64,000 bases of DNA from Pyropia haitanensis (taxonomy: Eukaryota; Rhodophyta; Bangiophyceae; Bangiales; Bangiaceae), in contig SDUX01000007.1 of assembly GCA_008729055.1 (NCBI GenBank), forward strand, positions 5,935,009 through 5,999,008, given 5' to 3'. A program made the position numbers and the translations under genes. The notes beneath the pieces are model-generated. The model made no database searches. It saw only the letters and a program-made list of their open reading frames with translations, and was not told where the DNA came from. Position 1 is the stretch's first letter. Each line of letters begins with the position of its first letter. Positions 42,297-54,000 of the stretch are shown one piece after another.

Positions 42297-44086
42297 GCGG
42301 CACTTGTAAGTATATTGATGTTGCTGCAGCTGGGGCATAGGAGCGTTCTACGCAAAAAAAAAAAGCGAACAAACAATTGCAAACGCACCGCCTGTCCGTC
42401 ACTCGACCGCCTATGCCTTGTCACTGTCGTCCTACCCGCGTCCCTCACAGAAACCAGCGGGCACGGTCGGGAACAACAGTGGCAGCGGCAGTCGATACAG
42501 ATGAACACACCTGGTTGTCGCTAGAAACATGACTGGCGCAATCATGTGGGGGCAGTACCAGGACAAAAGATAGAAGGAGTAAGAAGAGACTCCTCGGCCT
42601 CCTCAAGGTCCTCGCAGTGGCAGCGGCAGTGGACTGGAAAGCAGTCATCGGCGGATAAGAAACCGAGCCGCGGCAATCCGAGGGCGTGACGCGGTCTCTG
42701 CTCTCGTCGACACAACATCCCCAGAAACGGAGCAAGCGAGAGAGGGTGGCGCCTGCGGGCGCGGCCGCCAAAGGCTGGCGCCGGGACGAGGCGGCCTGTA
42801 CAGACGCGGCCGACACCCACTGGCAGTCACGGCGGGCGCCGGCCCAAGGTCGACGCCGATGAGCACCAAAAAAGACCCGACCCTTTGACTGACAGACGAC
42901 GCACCAGAAGGGGACCGCTCCGGCCGCCACAGGCCAGCAGACGACAGACACAGCGCGCCCATGGTGAGTGGGGGCACTGAACAGTGACACCAGAGTGGGA
43001 CAAACACAAAGGAAAAGGAGCACGGGGCACTGACAACCAATAGAGTGGCAAAAACAAGAGGAAAACGAGGGTCGGTGAGATTGGCACACGCGGAGGCCCA
43101 ACGCTGGCTGGTTGAGGGTGGGAAACCAGAGGCGCTGACTCTTCCGAGACGACACCCGCGGCAAACGCCCCCCCCCCTCCCGTCCCCATTCCAGCCCACC
43201 CACAAGGCGCACCCGCGGGCAAAACAACAGCTGTCAAGAGGCTATCTGAGGCCCCGCCGTGGCCCTCGCCGGCGGCGCCCGTAACTGGACCCCTCTGGGG
43301 GCGCCGGCCCGCCCAGCCGCTGGCGGCCCCCGCGGGGGAGAGCCGCCGGCGGCAGGGCGGCCGACCGACGCACCCTCACTCTGGGTCCCCGACTGCGCAC
43401 GCGGGGTCCCGCGCCCCGCGCGGGGCGGCGGCCACGGCAGCGGCAGCGGCGGCGGCTGGCAGCAGCCCGCCGCCAGTCGGTCCGCCGGCCTGCCGCCGTC
43501 GTCGCCCCCCCGCGCGAGAGGCGGGCAGCAGGAGGGGGTGGGCGCCGGGGCACCCAGCTCCCGCGTGCTCCACTTCTCCGAGGACCGGCGTGGTGGCCAC
43601 GATGGCTCACCACGGCCAAAAACAGCACACAGTGCCACAGAAAGAGTCATAAAGAGAGGAGGGGGTGGTGGGGGTGGGGGGGGGCTATACGGGTCGATGC
43701 GGGCGGTGGGTGGGGGGAGGGTGCGCGAGTGGGCAAGTGGACAACAAAGAAGACAAGCAGCGCCCCCCGCGAGGCACACGCCCATTTACGACCAACGGCG
43801 GGGAGCAATAAAGAGCAGACCGACGCGGTGCCCACCGCGAGCACACAAGAACAACGTACCTTCCCGTTCCGGCAGCAAAGCGGCCACTGGCGCCCTCGCA
43901 GCGGCGGGATAGCCCAAGCCAGCGGGATGCTGCCGGCCGCGGCGGTGTCGGGTGCGCCAGGGGCTCCTCCCCGCCCCCGCGCCCCGCAGTGACGCCCTGA
44001 GCAGCGCCTGCCCACGGAGCAACGCCAGCGCGCCACCCGGCTGGCAACGCCCCCACCCCCCCCCCCCCCCCGCGGGGGTCCCGCCT
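42297..44086. other. Convergent intergenic region after BiP
   Basis: 3' regions of BiP (+) and the His/Gly-rich gene (-). Contains an A-run (42354-42364). A 260-codon minus-strand frame crosses 42445-43227 but starts without a good context and has no conserved content; not called. Confidence 0.4.
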
Positions 44087-44252
44087 TCACCGGTGGTGCA
44101 AGAGCGACCGCACCTTGGCACCCACGACGGCTTCGACCTTATCCTTTAGCGCCTCCACCGTCGGCGACGCTGCCGCCGTCGGCGCGGGCTCGGCGGCCGC
44201 CGCCCCGGGCTTGGCGCCCGCCCCGGGCTGGGCCGCCGCCCCCACCGGCCGA

Positions 44253-44285
<33 letters not shown>

Positions 44286-44561
44286 CGCGGCGGCGGCGGC
44301 GGGTGCCGACGCGGCGGCGCGGGCGGTGACGACCACGGCCGCCCATCGGGCCCACCCGGTGGTTGACGGCCGCCGTGCTGCGGGGGGCACCCACCGCCGT
44401 GGCCGTGGCCGTGACGCTGGCCGTGGCCGTGGCCGTGGCCACGGTGGCCCTGTCCGCCGCCGCACCACGGACCGTGACCGTGGTGGCCCAGCGGCGGCCG
44501 CAGCCCCGGGTGGGCCGACCACGGCCGCCCGTCGGGCCCGCCCGGCGGCGCCGCCGGCCGC

Positions 44562-44598
<37 letters not shown>

Positions 44599-44716
44599 CG
44601 TGGCCACCCCGCCAGCGCTGCCCCGGGCGCGTCGGCACGTGGCCGCCGCCGGGCATGGACGACGCCGCAGACGACGCGTCGAGCGCGCCCTTGGCGTACG
44701 CCTTGAGCTGCTCCAT
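44087..44716 (-). CDS. His/Gly/Pro-rich protein with terminal amphipathic helices
   Basis: Intact 209-aa reading from the ATG at 44716. N-terminus MEQLKAYAKGALDASSAASS and C-terminus TVEALKDKVEAVVGAKVRSL followed by LHHR both look like amphipathic helices. The middle is repetitive: PGGPDGRPWS occurs twice, with a Gly/His block (GHGHGHGQRHGHGHGGG, from a GTGGCC-type repeat at 44395-44446) and poly-Pro. His-rich blocks can bind metal ions or drive phase separation. No signal peptide or membrane segment. Family not recognised. The reading stays open upstream of 44716, but without an ATG. Starts are 588 bp from the next, divergent gene. Confidence 0.5.
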
Positions 44717-45303
44717 GCCGGGCGGGGGGGGGGGGGGGGGCGGCCGCGGCGCGGGCGCGCCGGCGGCCGGCCCGGCGGCGCGGCCGGGGCGCACGCCCGC
44801 AGACGGCCGGGACCGAGGCCGCTCGTGTGGGGCGGCGGCGTTGTCGATGGAGGCTGGCCGCGGCGGCTAGGCGACCGCCGCCGCGGCGCCTAGGCGCTCT
44901 CAGCGGGGTGGCAGGACGGCCGGCATCGTGAGCGCGGTGTGGCCGCGGGGAGAGCGTGGCGCCGGTAGCGCGCGGCGGAGGGGTCGTGTGCTTTCCGCGT
45001 TGCGTGGACGCGCGTCCGTGGCCGCGTCCTGTGTTGTGCCGACGATGCGGCCGACAAAGTAATTACACGTACACGTGTGTTGCTGTTCAGCCAGACTACC
45101 GTACTTGATCGGTGACCTGTCTTCCCCGCCGCGCCTCGGGTCTTGGGCGCGCCGCACCGGCGACAGCAGCCGCCTGGATGCCTGCCGCCGCCGCGCGTCG
45201 GTCGTGGACGCCACCCCCCCCCCTCCCCCGTCGCCGCGCCGCCGCGACCGTACCCGTCAGCGGGCCTCGTTGTGAGCTCCATCGCCGGCGCGGCCGTGAC
45301 GCC
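44717..45303. promoter_or_regulatory. Shared upstream region of two divergent genes
   Basis: This is the spacer between the His/Gly-rich gene (-) and the RGG-containing gene (+). It contains the 12-bp palindrome GCGCCTAGGCGC (44886-44897) and lower-GC sequence with ACACGTACACGTGTG at about 45066-45080, itself nearly palindromic. Probable bidirectional promoter. Confidence 0.35.
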
Positions 45304-45428
45304 ATGGCGTCTGCGTATGCCCGCCTCACCTGCGAGGACGCGCTGCTCGACGTGGCGCCGCACGAGCCCGACATGATGCGCAAGCTCGCCGCCGCCGCCG
45401 CGCTGCCGCCGCCCCCCCCCCCCCCCCC

Positions 45429-45481
<53 letters not shown>

Positions 45482-46016
45482 CGCTCCCCCCCCCTCCCCA
45501 TTCGAGGCGGGCTCCCCCCCCCCCCCGCCCCTGCGTGCCGCCGCCCCCCGCCGCCGCCGCCGCCTGCCGCTCGCGCTCACCCGCGTCACCCTCCACAGCC
45601 TCCTCCGCCCGCCGTCCATGCCGCACGTCACCGCCGCGCCGTCATTGCCGCCGTTGCCTGCGTGGCCAGACCGCGCGTCGTCCGCGGTGGGGGCGTTGGC
45701 TGCCGGCAGCGGCGGCGGCGGCGGCTCGCCCGGCGGGCGCGCCGCCGCCGCCGCCGCCGCCGCCCCGCCGCCGCCGCCGCTGCCCGCCGACGCGGGCCTC
45801 GCGCTCCTCGGCTTTGCACCGTCCGAGGCGGCCGCCGCGGCGGCGCTGGTGACGGCGCTCGTCGAGGCCGTCGCCGCCGACACGCCGGTCGCGGCGGACC
45901 ACCCGGCGGTCACGGCGCTCGGCCGGTCCGTGCCGGCCGCCGCCGCGGCGGCGGCTGGCGGCAGCCGGTCGGGCGGGACCGGGGGGACAGGCACCAAGGG
46001 TGCCGCCGCCACCGCC

Positions 46017-46067
<51 letters not shown>

Positions 46068-46264
46068 CCCACCGCCGGCGCCGCCCCCACCGCTGCCGCC
46101 GCCGCCGCGGCGACCGCGGCGACCCCCCCCCCCGGCGGCGTGCCTCTGCGCGGCGCCCCGTGCGCCCCCCCCCACGCCGTGCTCCCCCCCCGACGACGAC
46201 CCGTTTGACACCCCCGACGGCCACGCCAGCAGCCGCCGCGGCAGCATGGGCGGCATTGGCGGCA

Positions 46265-46296
<32 letters not shown>

Positions 46297-47455
46297 CGCG
46301 GCGCCGCCGACGGCGCCGCCGCCGACGACGACGACCCCGCGGCGGTCCACTTTGGCCCCTCCCGCCGCGGCCCCGGCGCGGCCGCCGCCGCCGCCGCCGC
46401 CCGCGCGGCGGCCACCCCCGCCGCCGCCGCCGCCGCCGTCGCCGCCGCCGCCGCCGACACCGCCGCCGTCGCCGCGGCCGCCGCCGACGCGCGGCGGGCG
46501 GCGGCGCGGCGGCTGCTGGGGGTGGTGGCGGCCGCCGCGGCGGCGGCGCCGGGGGTGTGGAAGGCCATGTACCGGGGGGTGGGGCAGGGGGGGACGCTCG
46601 GCCGCCTCGGTAAGACGCTCGTCAGGGGGATTGTCGACGCCGCGGCGGCGGTGGTGGCGGTGGGGGGGGGGGGGGGGGGGGGGGGGCGGGGACGACGGCG
46701 AGCCGCCGCCGGGGGGGGCGCCGGGCCTCGGCGACGCGTGGGCCGCCCGCGAGCGGCTGACGGTGTTGCAGCGGCTGCTGGACACGCTGCTCGCCACGGC
46801 CGACGCGGAAGCCGCGGCGGGTGTCGGGGACAGCAGCAGCAGCACGGGTAGCGGCGGCGGCGGGCCCCCCCCCCCCCCCCCGCCAAAAAGCCCATGGACG
46901 TGACGTCCGCGCTGATGCGCCGCCCCCCCCCCTCGGCGGCCCAAACCGCCGAGGACGACCTCTACACCGCCTTCCTCGGCATCCGCTCCGTCGCCGTTGC
47001 GCGGGTGGTGCTGGAGGGGGTGGCCGCCCCGTGGGTGCGGCTGCGGCTCGCGCAGCGCGCCCTCTTGGACCGCTACGTCATGCCCCGCCGCGTGCGGCGG
47101 TCCCCGCGGCAGCACGCCACGCCCTCCCCGCCGCCCGCCGCCGCGGCGGCGGCACCGCCAGAGGCCCCGGCGGCCGCCGCCCGCGGCCGCGCCGGCCGTG
47201 GCCGCGGCCGCGGCCGCGGCCGTGGCCGCGGCGGCCGCGGCGGCCGCGGCGGCCGCGGCGGGGCGGCCGGCCGGCCGGCGCCGTTTGCCGCCACCCCCAC
47301 CCCGCCGCCGCCCGCGTTTCCGCCGCGCGGCTCGGCGGCGGCGGCGGTCGGCGGCGGCGGCGGCGGCCGCGGCGGCACCGCCAGCGCCGACGACCGCGGG
47401 ACGCCCTTCTCCGCGTCCAAGTGGATCCAGCGGCTGCTGCCGCGGGTTCCGCCCG

Positions 47456-47489
<34 letters not shown>

Positions 47490-47674
47490 CGCGTCGGCCG
47501 AGGCGGTCGCGCTGCACGCGCTGCTGCTCGTCACCGCCTGGGCCGCCTTTGTCGACGCGTGCGTCACGGCGCCGCCGACGCGGTCGGGCCGCCGCCGCGC
47601 CGCGCGGCGGGCGAGCGCGGGCGGCAGCCCGGCGAGTGCCGGCGGCGGCGGTGGTGGCGGCGGCGGCAGCGGCG

Positions 47675-47714
<40 letters not shown>

Positions 47715-48018
47715 GTCGGTGGGGGGGCCCCCGGAGGACGGGTCGGTCGAGGCGGGGCTGCTCTGCGCGTCGCTCCATGGGAGGGGTGGCGGCGGTGGGG
47801 GTGGGGGTGGGGGTGGCGGTGGCGGTGGCGAGCGGGCGGTGGTGCTGAGCGAGGCGCGGCTGGACGCCGCGTCGCGGCGGGAGCTGGTCGCCGTGATGGA
47901 CGAGGAGCTCGCCGCGCGCCGCGCGCCGGGCGGCCTGTGGGCCGCCGCGCCGGGCGTGGCGGCGGTGCTGGGGCAGACGCGCGACGCGATCGCGGCGGCG
48001 CTGGGGGTGGACGCGTAA
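45304..48018 (+). CDS. Large low-complexity protein with RG/RGG box, unknown
   Basis: About 905 codons if four or so frame changes at homopolymers are allowed (45412-45430, about 46130-46180, 46664-46686, 46866-46880). The start at 45304 gives MASAYARLTCEDALLDVAPH. Ordered-looking segments: LALTRVTLHSLLRPPSMPHV, WKAMYRGVGQGGTLGRLGKT, RERLTVLQRLLDTLLATADA, DDLYTAFLGIRSVAVARVVL, FSASKWIQRLLPRVPP, and the C-terminus LDAASRRELVAVMDEELAAR to ALGVDA. Between them lie poly-Ala, poly-Gly, and an RGRGRGRGRGGRGGRGG block (about 47190-47260) of the RNA-binding RGG type. I cannot name a family. Alpha-helical scaffold with RNA-binding linker is inference. The final 375 codons (46894-48018) form one clean frame. 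Confidence 0.55.
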
Positions 48019-48520
48019 TGGGGCAACCGGGATGGGCGGGGGGGGTGGAGGGCGGAGGGAGAGTACGCAGGCGGCGGCAGCGCCGGTCGCCGCCAGCAGC
48101 AGCGCACTCCCGTTTGCATTGTTGCTCTCCTTGTGCGTGTGTGTCGCTTGGGTGCCTCTCTTTGGGGGCTGGTGCACGCAAGCGGGACGTGGTGTCGTGT
48201 GTAGAGTGAGAAGGTTTATACATGCCCGCCATTGCCCACCTGCGCCGCGCGACTATCCTAACGCACACGGCCACGGGCGCGGCCGACGCGCGCGGGTGGG
48301 CGCTCTCCCCCGCCGGAAAAACAATCACACCTCGTCCACACCAGCGGGGGGGGGTCGACAGGATGGACCAGGGAAAAACACACAAGGCAGGGCGGGGCAG
48401 GGGCCGCCGCCGGCCCTCGCGCAAGTGGAAGGGGTGCGCCGAGGCCCGTCGACACCGTACGGTGTGCGAGGCGCCCTCGTCAAAAACAGGAGGGGGCCGC
48501 GGCAGGCGCCGCGGCGCCCC
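48019..48520. other. Convergent intergenic region
   Basis: 3' regions of the RGG-containing gene (+) and the 834-aa gene (-). No gene or repeat seen. Confidence 0.4.
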
Positions 48521-51025
48521 CTACTGGACGGTCGACAGCGGTGGCCGCTTGCGGCCGCGGCTGAGCACGTCGGCCACCCGCCGGATGGCGGCGGGCTTGG
48601 CCGCCAGCGGTGGCCGTGCCGCCGACGGCGACGACGGCTCCGTGGCGGTGGGGGAGGCGGGCGCGGCGGCGGCGGTGGCAGCGGCAGACGGGCCGAGCGT
48701 CGACCCCCACTCATTCGCCCACGACGGCCCGCCCGGCGCGAGGCCCCCCTCCCCGCCTCCCCCTCCCCCGCCGGCGTGGCCCACCCACGCGGCGGGCCCC
48801 CAGCGGCGGCCGTGCCCCCCCGCCACCCCCCGCCCGTCCACGCCGCGGTCACGGTCGGCGCCCGGCGACGGCGGCGGCGGCGGCGGCGTGCGGCCCGGCA
48901 CCCAGCGGGCGACCCACGGCAGCCGCGGCGCGCGCGGCGCGGAGCGGCGGTCGAGGAAGGCGACAAACTCGTCGGGCTCGTAGCTGACGTCCACGTTGTA
49001 GCTGTCGACAGAGTTTTCGGGCGCCCGCAGGCCGAGGCGTGCGGGCGCCGCCGCGAGCGCCGCCGCCACCACCGGCACCGTCGGCGACGGGGACGGGCGG
49101 GCGGCGGGGGGGGAGGCGGGCGCGGCACTCGTGGCAGCGCCAGCTGCGCCGGCGGAGTGAGCCATGCCACCTCGCAACGCCGGTGGTGGCGCGGCAGACG
49201 CTTGGCGCCGCCTCGCCACTCCGGGGGAGGAGGGCGACACCACCGCCACGTGCGCGCCGTGGGGCGACGCGGGCGTGCAAACCGCTGCCAGCGGGTGCGC
49301 GGCGGCAGCCGCCGCCGGCGTTGCGCCACCGCCCGCTGCCGCCGCCGACGAACCCGCCGACGAGGCCGACAGGGCCGACGCCGACGCCGGCGTGTGGAAG
49401 GTCAGGGTTGGGGTGAGGGTGGCGGCCTCCACCGCCGGCGTGTCCGTGGCGGGAGCGGCCTTGCCACGGCCGCCGGCGCGCCGCCCAACCGCCCCGGCGG
49501 ATGTGGCGCCAGGGGATCCCGGCGGGCTCGCCTCAGACGCGGCCGACGAGACGGACGAAACCGGGTAGCGGCCGTGGAGGTCCACGTCCACGTCTGCCGA
49601 CGGGACGACGAGCACGTCTGACGGCGTCGCCTCGATGCCGCCCACCCACGCGGCCGCCGCTTCCGCCTTGCGCTGCCGGTCCGCCGCGGCGGCGGCCGCC
49701 ACCGACGGTGGCGGCGGCGGGAAGGACGAGCTGGCACCAGCAGCAGCCGCCGCGGTGGCCCGCACGTGGTGGCCACGGGCCGACGGCGGCCCGCCGCCAT
49801 CGTCGGCCTCGACGGTCACGTCCCGTGCGGCCGGTGCCTCCACCTTGCGTCGGCTCTTGGTCGCAGAGGCTTTGGCGGCGTCGGCCGCCGCCACCGCCTC
49901 GGCGGCCGCGGCGGCCGCAGCCGCCTCTGCCGCGGCGCGACGGCGCCGCGGGCAAACGGTGGCGAGGAGGCGGGCGCGACGGCCCGACGGGGCGCCGTCC
50001 CCCTCGCCAGACCCCCCATTGCTCCTCGCACCAGCCCCCCTGGCACGTAGGAGCAGTCGCCCCCGCCGGGGAGCCGCGCGGGTCCGTGCGAGCCGCACAG
50101 CCGCGTTGACCACCTCCACGTCCGACGGCGTCGTCACGAGGCTCAGGTTGGTGCCGCACGCAGCTACGCCCCTGCCCTCCCTTGCCTCCCCATCCTCACC
50201 ACCGCCACCACCGCCGCCCGTGGCCATGCGCAGGATGACCCGCTCATACGCCCCCGACAGCGCTTGCACGTCGGCACCGCCGAGGCCGCCGCTCGCACCG
50301 CCGCCACCACTGCAGCCCATCCCAGACGCCGCCCGCGTCGACGCGATGCGCGCCATCGTCGTCACCGCCACCGCCGCGGCGCTCGTAATGGACGGCACCT
50401 TGGCCATCTTCTTGCCGTGCCCGCGAAAGGCGCCCGCGTAGGCATTGCCAGACGGCCGCCGGTCCCCGCCGGCCGGCAGCCGGCAGCCGCCGCCGCCGCC
50501 GCCGCCGCCGCCGCTGCCGTCAGACACGGGCGCGCCGCCGGCCGGCGCGGTGACAGCCGACGTGCGGCGTCTCCCCGTGGGAATGACCGCCACGGCGGTG
50601 CAGGCGGCGCCGCCCGCGTCTTCGCCCCAGCCGCCGCCACCGCCGCCCCCACCACCGCCGCCCGCCCCTGCAGCGGCAATCGCCTCGGCCACCGCCGATG
50701 AGCGGTCACCGTCGCCGCCCGCCGCTCCTCGGGGCACCACAAAGACGCGGCCTTTTGGCAGCCGCACCGACCGCGTCCAGCCGTCCCGGTCGGTGTCTCC
50801 ACCAACGCCGCCGCCATGGACGGGCGACGCGGCGGTGCGAGGGGGCCGTGCCGCCGCCGTCGTGGCCGGCAAGGCAGACGAGGAGGCGGAGGAGGAGGTG
50901 GAGGAGGAGGAAGAAGAGAAAGAGGCGGGGGGATGGGGGTGACGGTCGGGGTGGAGGTGGGGGTAGCGGCCGCGGCCGCCACCCCGTGGGCGGTGGTCGG
51001 CTCCCCACGGATGGTGGGTGTCCAT
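48521..51025 (-). CDS. 834-aa disordered protein, family unknown
   Basis: One uninterrupted reading from the ATG at 51025 (MDTHHPWGADHRPRGGGRG) to a TAG, unusual here because long genes are mostly broken at homopolymers. It is Ala/Gly/Ser/Pro-rich, with short conserved-looking islands: WTRSVRLPKGRVFVVPRG, NAYAGAFRGHGKKMAKVPSI, VQALSGAYERVILRMATG, LVTTPSDVEVVNAAVRLA, EATPSDVLVVPSADVDVDLH, SVDSYNVDVSYEPDEFVAFL and the basic C-terminus IRRVADVLSRGRKRPPLS. An Ala-rich helix with KASATKSRRKVEA may be a coiled coil and nuclear signal. TPSD(V/L) occurs twice. It has no known domain; it could be a regulatory scaffold with linear motifs. The sense reading is supported by the islands, not by homology. 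Confidence 0.55.
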   Translation of the reverse strand: MDTHHPWGADHRPRGGGRGRYPHLHPDRHPHPPASFSSSSSSTSSSASSSALPATTAAARPPRTAASPVHGGGVGGDTDRDGWTRSVRLPKGRVFVVPRGAAGGDGDRSSAVAEAIAAAGAGGGGGGGGGGGWGEDAGGAACTAVAVIPTGRRRTSAVTAPAGGAPVSDGSGGGGGGGGGCRLPAGGDRRPSGNAYAGAFRGHGKKMAKVPSITSAAAVAVTTMARIASTRAASGMGCSGGGGASGGLGGADVQALSGAYERVILRMATGGGGGGGEDGEAREGRGVAACGTNLSLVTTPSDVEVVNAAVRLARTRAAPRRGRLLLRARGAGARSNGGSGEGDGAPSGRRARLLATVCPRRRRAAAEAAAAAAAAEAVAAADAAKASATKSRRKVEAPAARDVTVEADDGGGPPSARGHHVRATAAAAAGASSSFPPPPPSVAAAAAADRQRKAEAAAAWVGGIEATPSDVLVVPSADVDVDLHGRYPVSSVSSAASEASPPGSPGATSAGAVGRRAGGRGKAAPATDTPAVEAATLTPTLTFHTPASASALSASSAGSSAAAAGGGATPAAAAAAHPLAAVCTPASPHGAHVAVVSPSSPGVARRRQASAAPPPALRGGMAHSAGAAGAATSAAPASPPAARPSPSPTVPVVAAALAAAPARLGLRAPENSVDSYNVDVSYEPDEFVAFLDRRSAPRAPRLPWVARWVPGRTPPPPPPSPGADRDRGVDGRGVAGGHGRRWGPAAWVGHAGGGGGGGEGGLAPGGPSWANEWGSTLGPSAAATAAAAPASPTATEPSSPSAARPPLAAKPAAIRRVADVLSRGRKRPPLSTVQ

Positions 51026-54000
51026 GGCAGCAGGCGGCGACGGCGGCGGCCCGCGGACCCTCGCGCGGCGGTGGCGGTGGTGGGGAAGGGAGGGGGGGGG
51101 GGGGAGAGAGAGGCGACGTGGTCGTCAGCGGCCAAAGCGGCGCGCCCCACGACCGTATGGCGTCGATAAGCGCACAGTCGAGGCGGGGGAGGCGGAACTC
51201 GCAGCGGAGGACGGGGGGAGGAGGAGTAGAGGGGCGGTTGAGACAGCAGAGGCGTGTGGGGACGGGGGGCGGCGCGCGTCGTTGGCAAAGAGACGGGGAC
51301 GCGGTGGCCGCGCACGGCGTCTGGCGGCGGCCGGCCGTCGTCCAGCTCGCGTCGGGAACCCCCACGGGCCGCCCACGCTGCGCTGGCACGCCACGGGCCG
51401 GGACGGGTGCCGCGGGCAGCTCGCGGCGCACCCCTCCTCCGCGGGTTGTGCCCCAGCAGGCGGGCATCTGTGCCGCAGTGTATCCCTCGCTGCCGCCCGT
51501 GGCAGCAGCGCTGGAAGCGGCAACCTCCGCCGCTCCACCCCCCCCAAAAGTAAAACCAGGGGGGGGGCGGGGGTGGGGAGGACGCCCGGGGTGTACCAAA
51601 CATCCCCCACCCACACCCGCCCGTCGCGCCGCTTTGGCGACCGCGCGGGGGTGTCAGGGGCCCCACTGCCACGGCCGCGGCGCGCCGCGGCCGCCGCCGG
51701 CCGGAGCCGGCCCCTGGTGTCAGGCGGCTGCCAGGCGAGGGCGGGTGGTGTGCGCCCGCCGGCGGCGACGGGGGGGGGGGGGGGGGTGGTGGTGTGCTCC
51801 CACTGCAGGCCGCCGCCGCCGTCGGCGCGCGGCCAGCGCCTCGGGGCGAGGCGCGTGCCGGCCACGAGGGTGGTGGTCCTCGAGAGTGGAGGGCGGCGGC
51901 CGGTGGGGCGGCCCGGCTGAGCTCACAGTGGGTGATTTTCATGTGCTTTTTCTCTCGGTGGGCGGCTGGGGGATTGCCCGGCCGTGGCGCCGTCCCGGCG
52001 GCGGGGTGTGGCGCAGCTAGCAGTGGCGGGGGGAGCGCTTGTCGTGGTCGGCAGTGGCGGGAGTCGTAGAGGACCGTCTCAAGAGGGAGCGGGATCAGGT
52101 GGGGGGCGTCGACCCACGGATCGGACGCCCGCACGGCAGTGCAAAGCGGCCGGCGCCGCTGCGCTCGTGGGCGAGTGAGGCCGTGGGCAGGTGTAGCCTG
52201 GGCCAGTTGGGTTGGGCCCTGGTGAGTGCAAACGGCGGCCCGAGCATCCGCGTCTGTGACGCTGCCAAGACATGGAACCGGCTGGCCGTACCACCCAATG
52301 GCAAGGGATGACGGTTGAACAGGGGCCAGCCATTGGGTGCACGTTGAAAAAGAAAAAAACGGGGAGAAAATACGCGTCACCCCCGACTCGTTTTGCACGA
52401 TACACGCGCACCGGTGGAGGCCTCGGCGGCCGCCTACGCACGCACCCCCGTGCAGGGGGATGGGACGTGCCAAGAAACCGCAGTGGCGGTGGCGGCCCCT
52501 CCCTCCTTGGTCAACCGCCGTGCCACCACTCTCCGCGGATGGCACCCGCGGCCGGGGACGCGCTGGTGCTGAGAGGATCAGGAGCGGCTTCCGAATCCGG
52601 ATCACACCCACCCCCCTCCCCGCCCCCCGCGGCTTCAAAAGCCTATTGCTCGCCGATGCGGGGACCACGCACTCGCTGTTCCGGGGGGGCGGGGGGGGGG
52701 GGGGCGTTGTCGGAGAGACAAGCGTGTGCCGAACGTCAGGCACAGCGGAAGAGGTACAGCGAGTGGAAGGCCGGGGACACGCAAGGACCGTGGGCGCCGC
52801 AAGGTACCCCTTCATCGACGCCGTCCACTGGGTGTGGATGGCGTGCACACGAAAGGTCACACCATCTACGGAGTGTGGACGCGGCGTGCGCACAAACCGC
52901 AAACCAGCAGAGGCAAAGGGAAGCGAGGGCGGTGGGTGGGGTGGGTGGGTAGGGGGGCGGGAGGGATTTTCCACACGGGCCGTAGCCATTTCCTATTCCC
53001 ATCGCAAGCGGTGGCTGCCGTCGGCGGTCCATCCGTGGAGGGTCACCCCATCTGGCGGCGGCGCGCCTGGCTGGCGGGTCAGCACCACGACAACGTTGGG
53101 GAGGCGGCCAAGACAAACAGAGGGGCAGAGGGAACAAACGAAAGAAAGAAAAAGCGCGGGAGACCCAGCTACTGTATACACTTCCGTCCCAGTGCGCAAC
53201 GCGGGGTCCAAGCGGACACGGGTGCCACACGCAATGCCTCCTCAATGGATTGATCGATTGCACTCACGGTGACTCCCGAGACGTTCCACCGTCAAACGGG
53301 CAGGCCGGGTTCTTCTCTTTATTTCCGGGGCGAGTTTGGAACTGGGATCGTCCATTGCCCGGGACGCCCGCGTGCGTCCTCTGCCCGGCCGGCCCGGTCC
53401 GACGCGGTCCGGGCCGTGGCCGCCGACGACGCGCTTCCCAAGCAGAGGCCACCGCGGCGCGGGAGTTGTGCAAGTTTGGGGCGTTTGGCACACCCGCCAC
53501 CAGAGCCAACAAGGCCTTGCATGGAGGCGGGCGGCCGGGAGCGGGGCATCTTGACAACAGATTGGCCACATGCACGGTACACCAAACGCGGCGGGCCGCC
53601 ACGGTTGCGCCAACGCAGGCCGTCCGAGTCGGGAGCCTGGCGGCCGCCCCGGCGGGCCGCGTCTAGCTCCCTCCCCACTCAGAACATCCTGTCCCTCGGG
53701 CGGACCACGAGGGCGCCCCTGTGCCGACGTGGACGCACGTGCGCGCGTGCTCGCCGGAAACGCTCCGCCGCAGTGAGCGCGACCGCGGCGGGGGAGGGGA
53801 AGGGGAACCGCGCGCACCACGCCCGCCATGATGGCCGCACGGCGGTCACCCCGGCGCGGTGCGCCACCAACCGCGCCGGCGCGGCGGGGGCGCACCGCCA
53901 CCACCGCAGCCACTGTCCACTGTCCCACCACGCCGCCCACAACAGACAGCAGCGACCGCCGCGACCCCTCCCCCTCTCGCCAGCCAACGGCGGACGCGTC

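Noticed and set aside
41079..42338. 419-codon open frame antisense to BiP
   Set aside because: Long antisense frames are a known by-product of HSP70 codon bias; it has no independent start context or domain.
42445..43227. 260-codon minus-strand frame after BiP
   Set aside because: No good start, no domain, in the expected 3' region of the His/Gly-rich gene.
50362..52989. 875-codon minus-strand frame
   Set aside because: Overlaps the 834-aa gene in another frame and lacks the island structure seen there.
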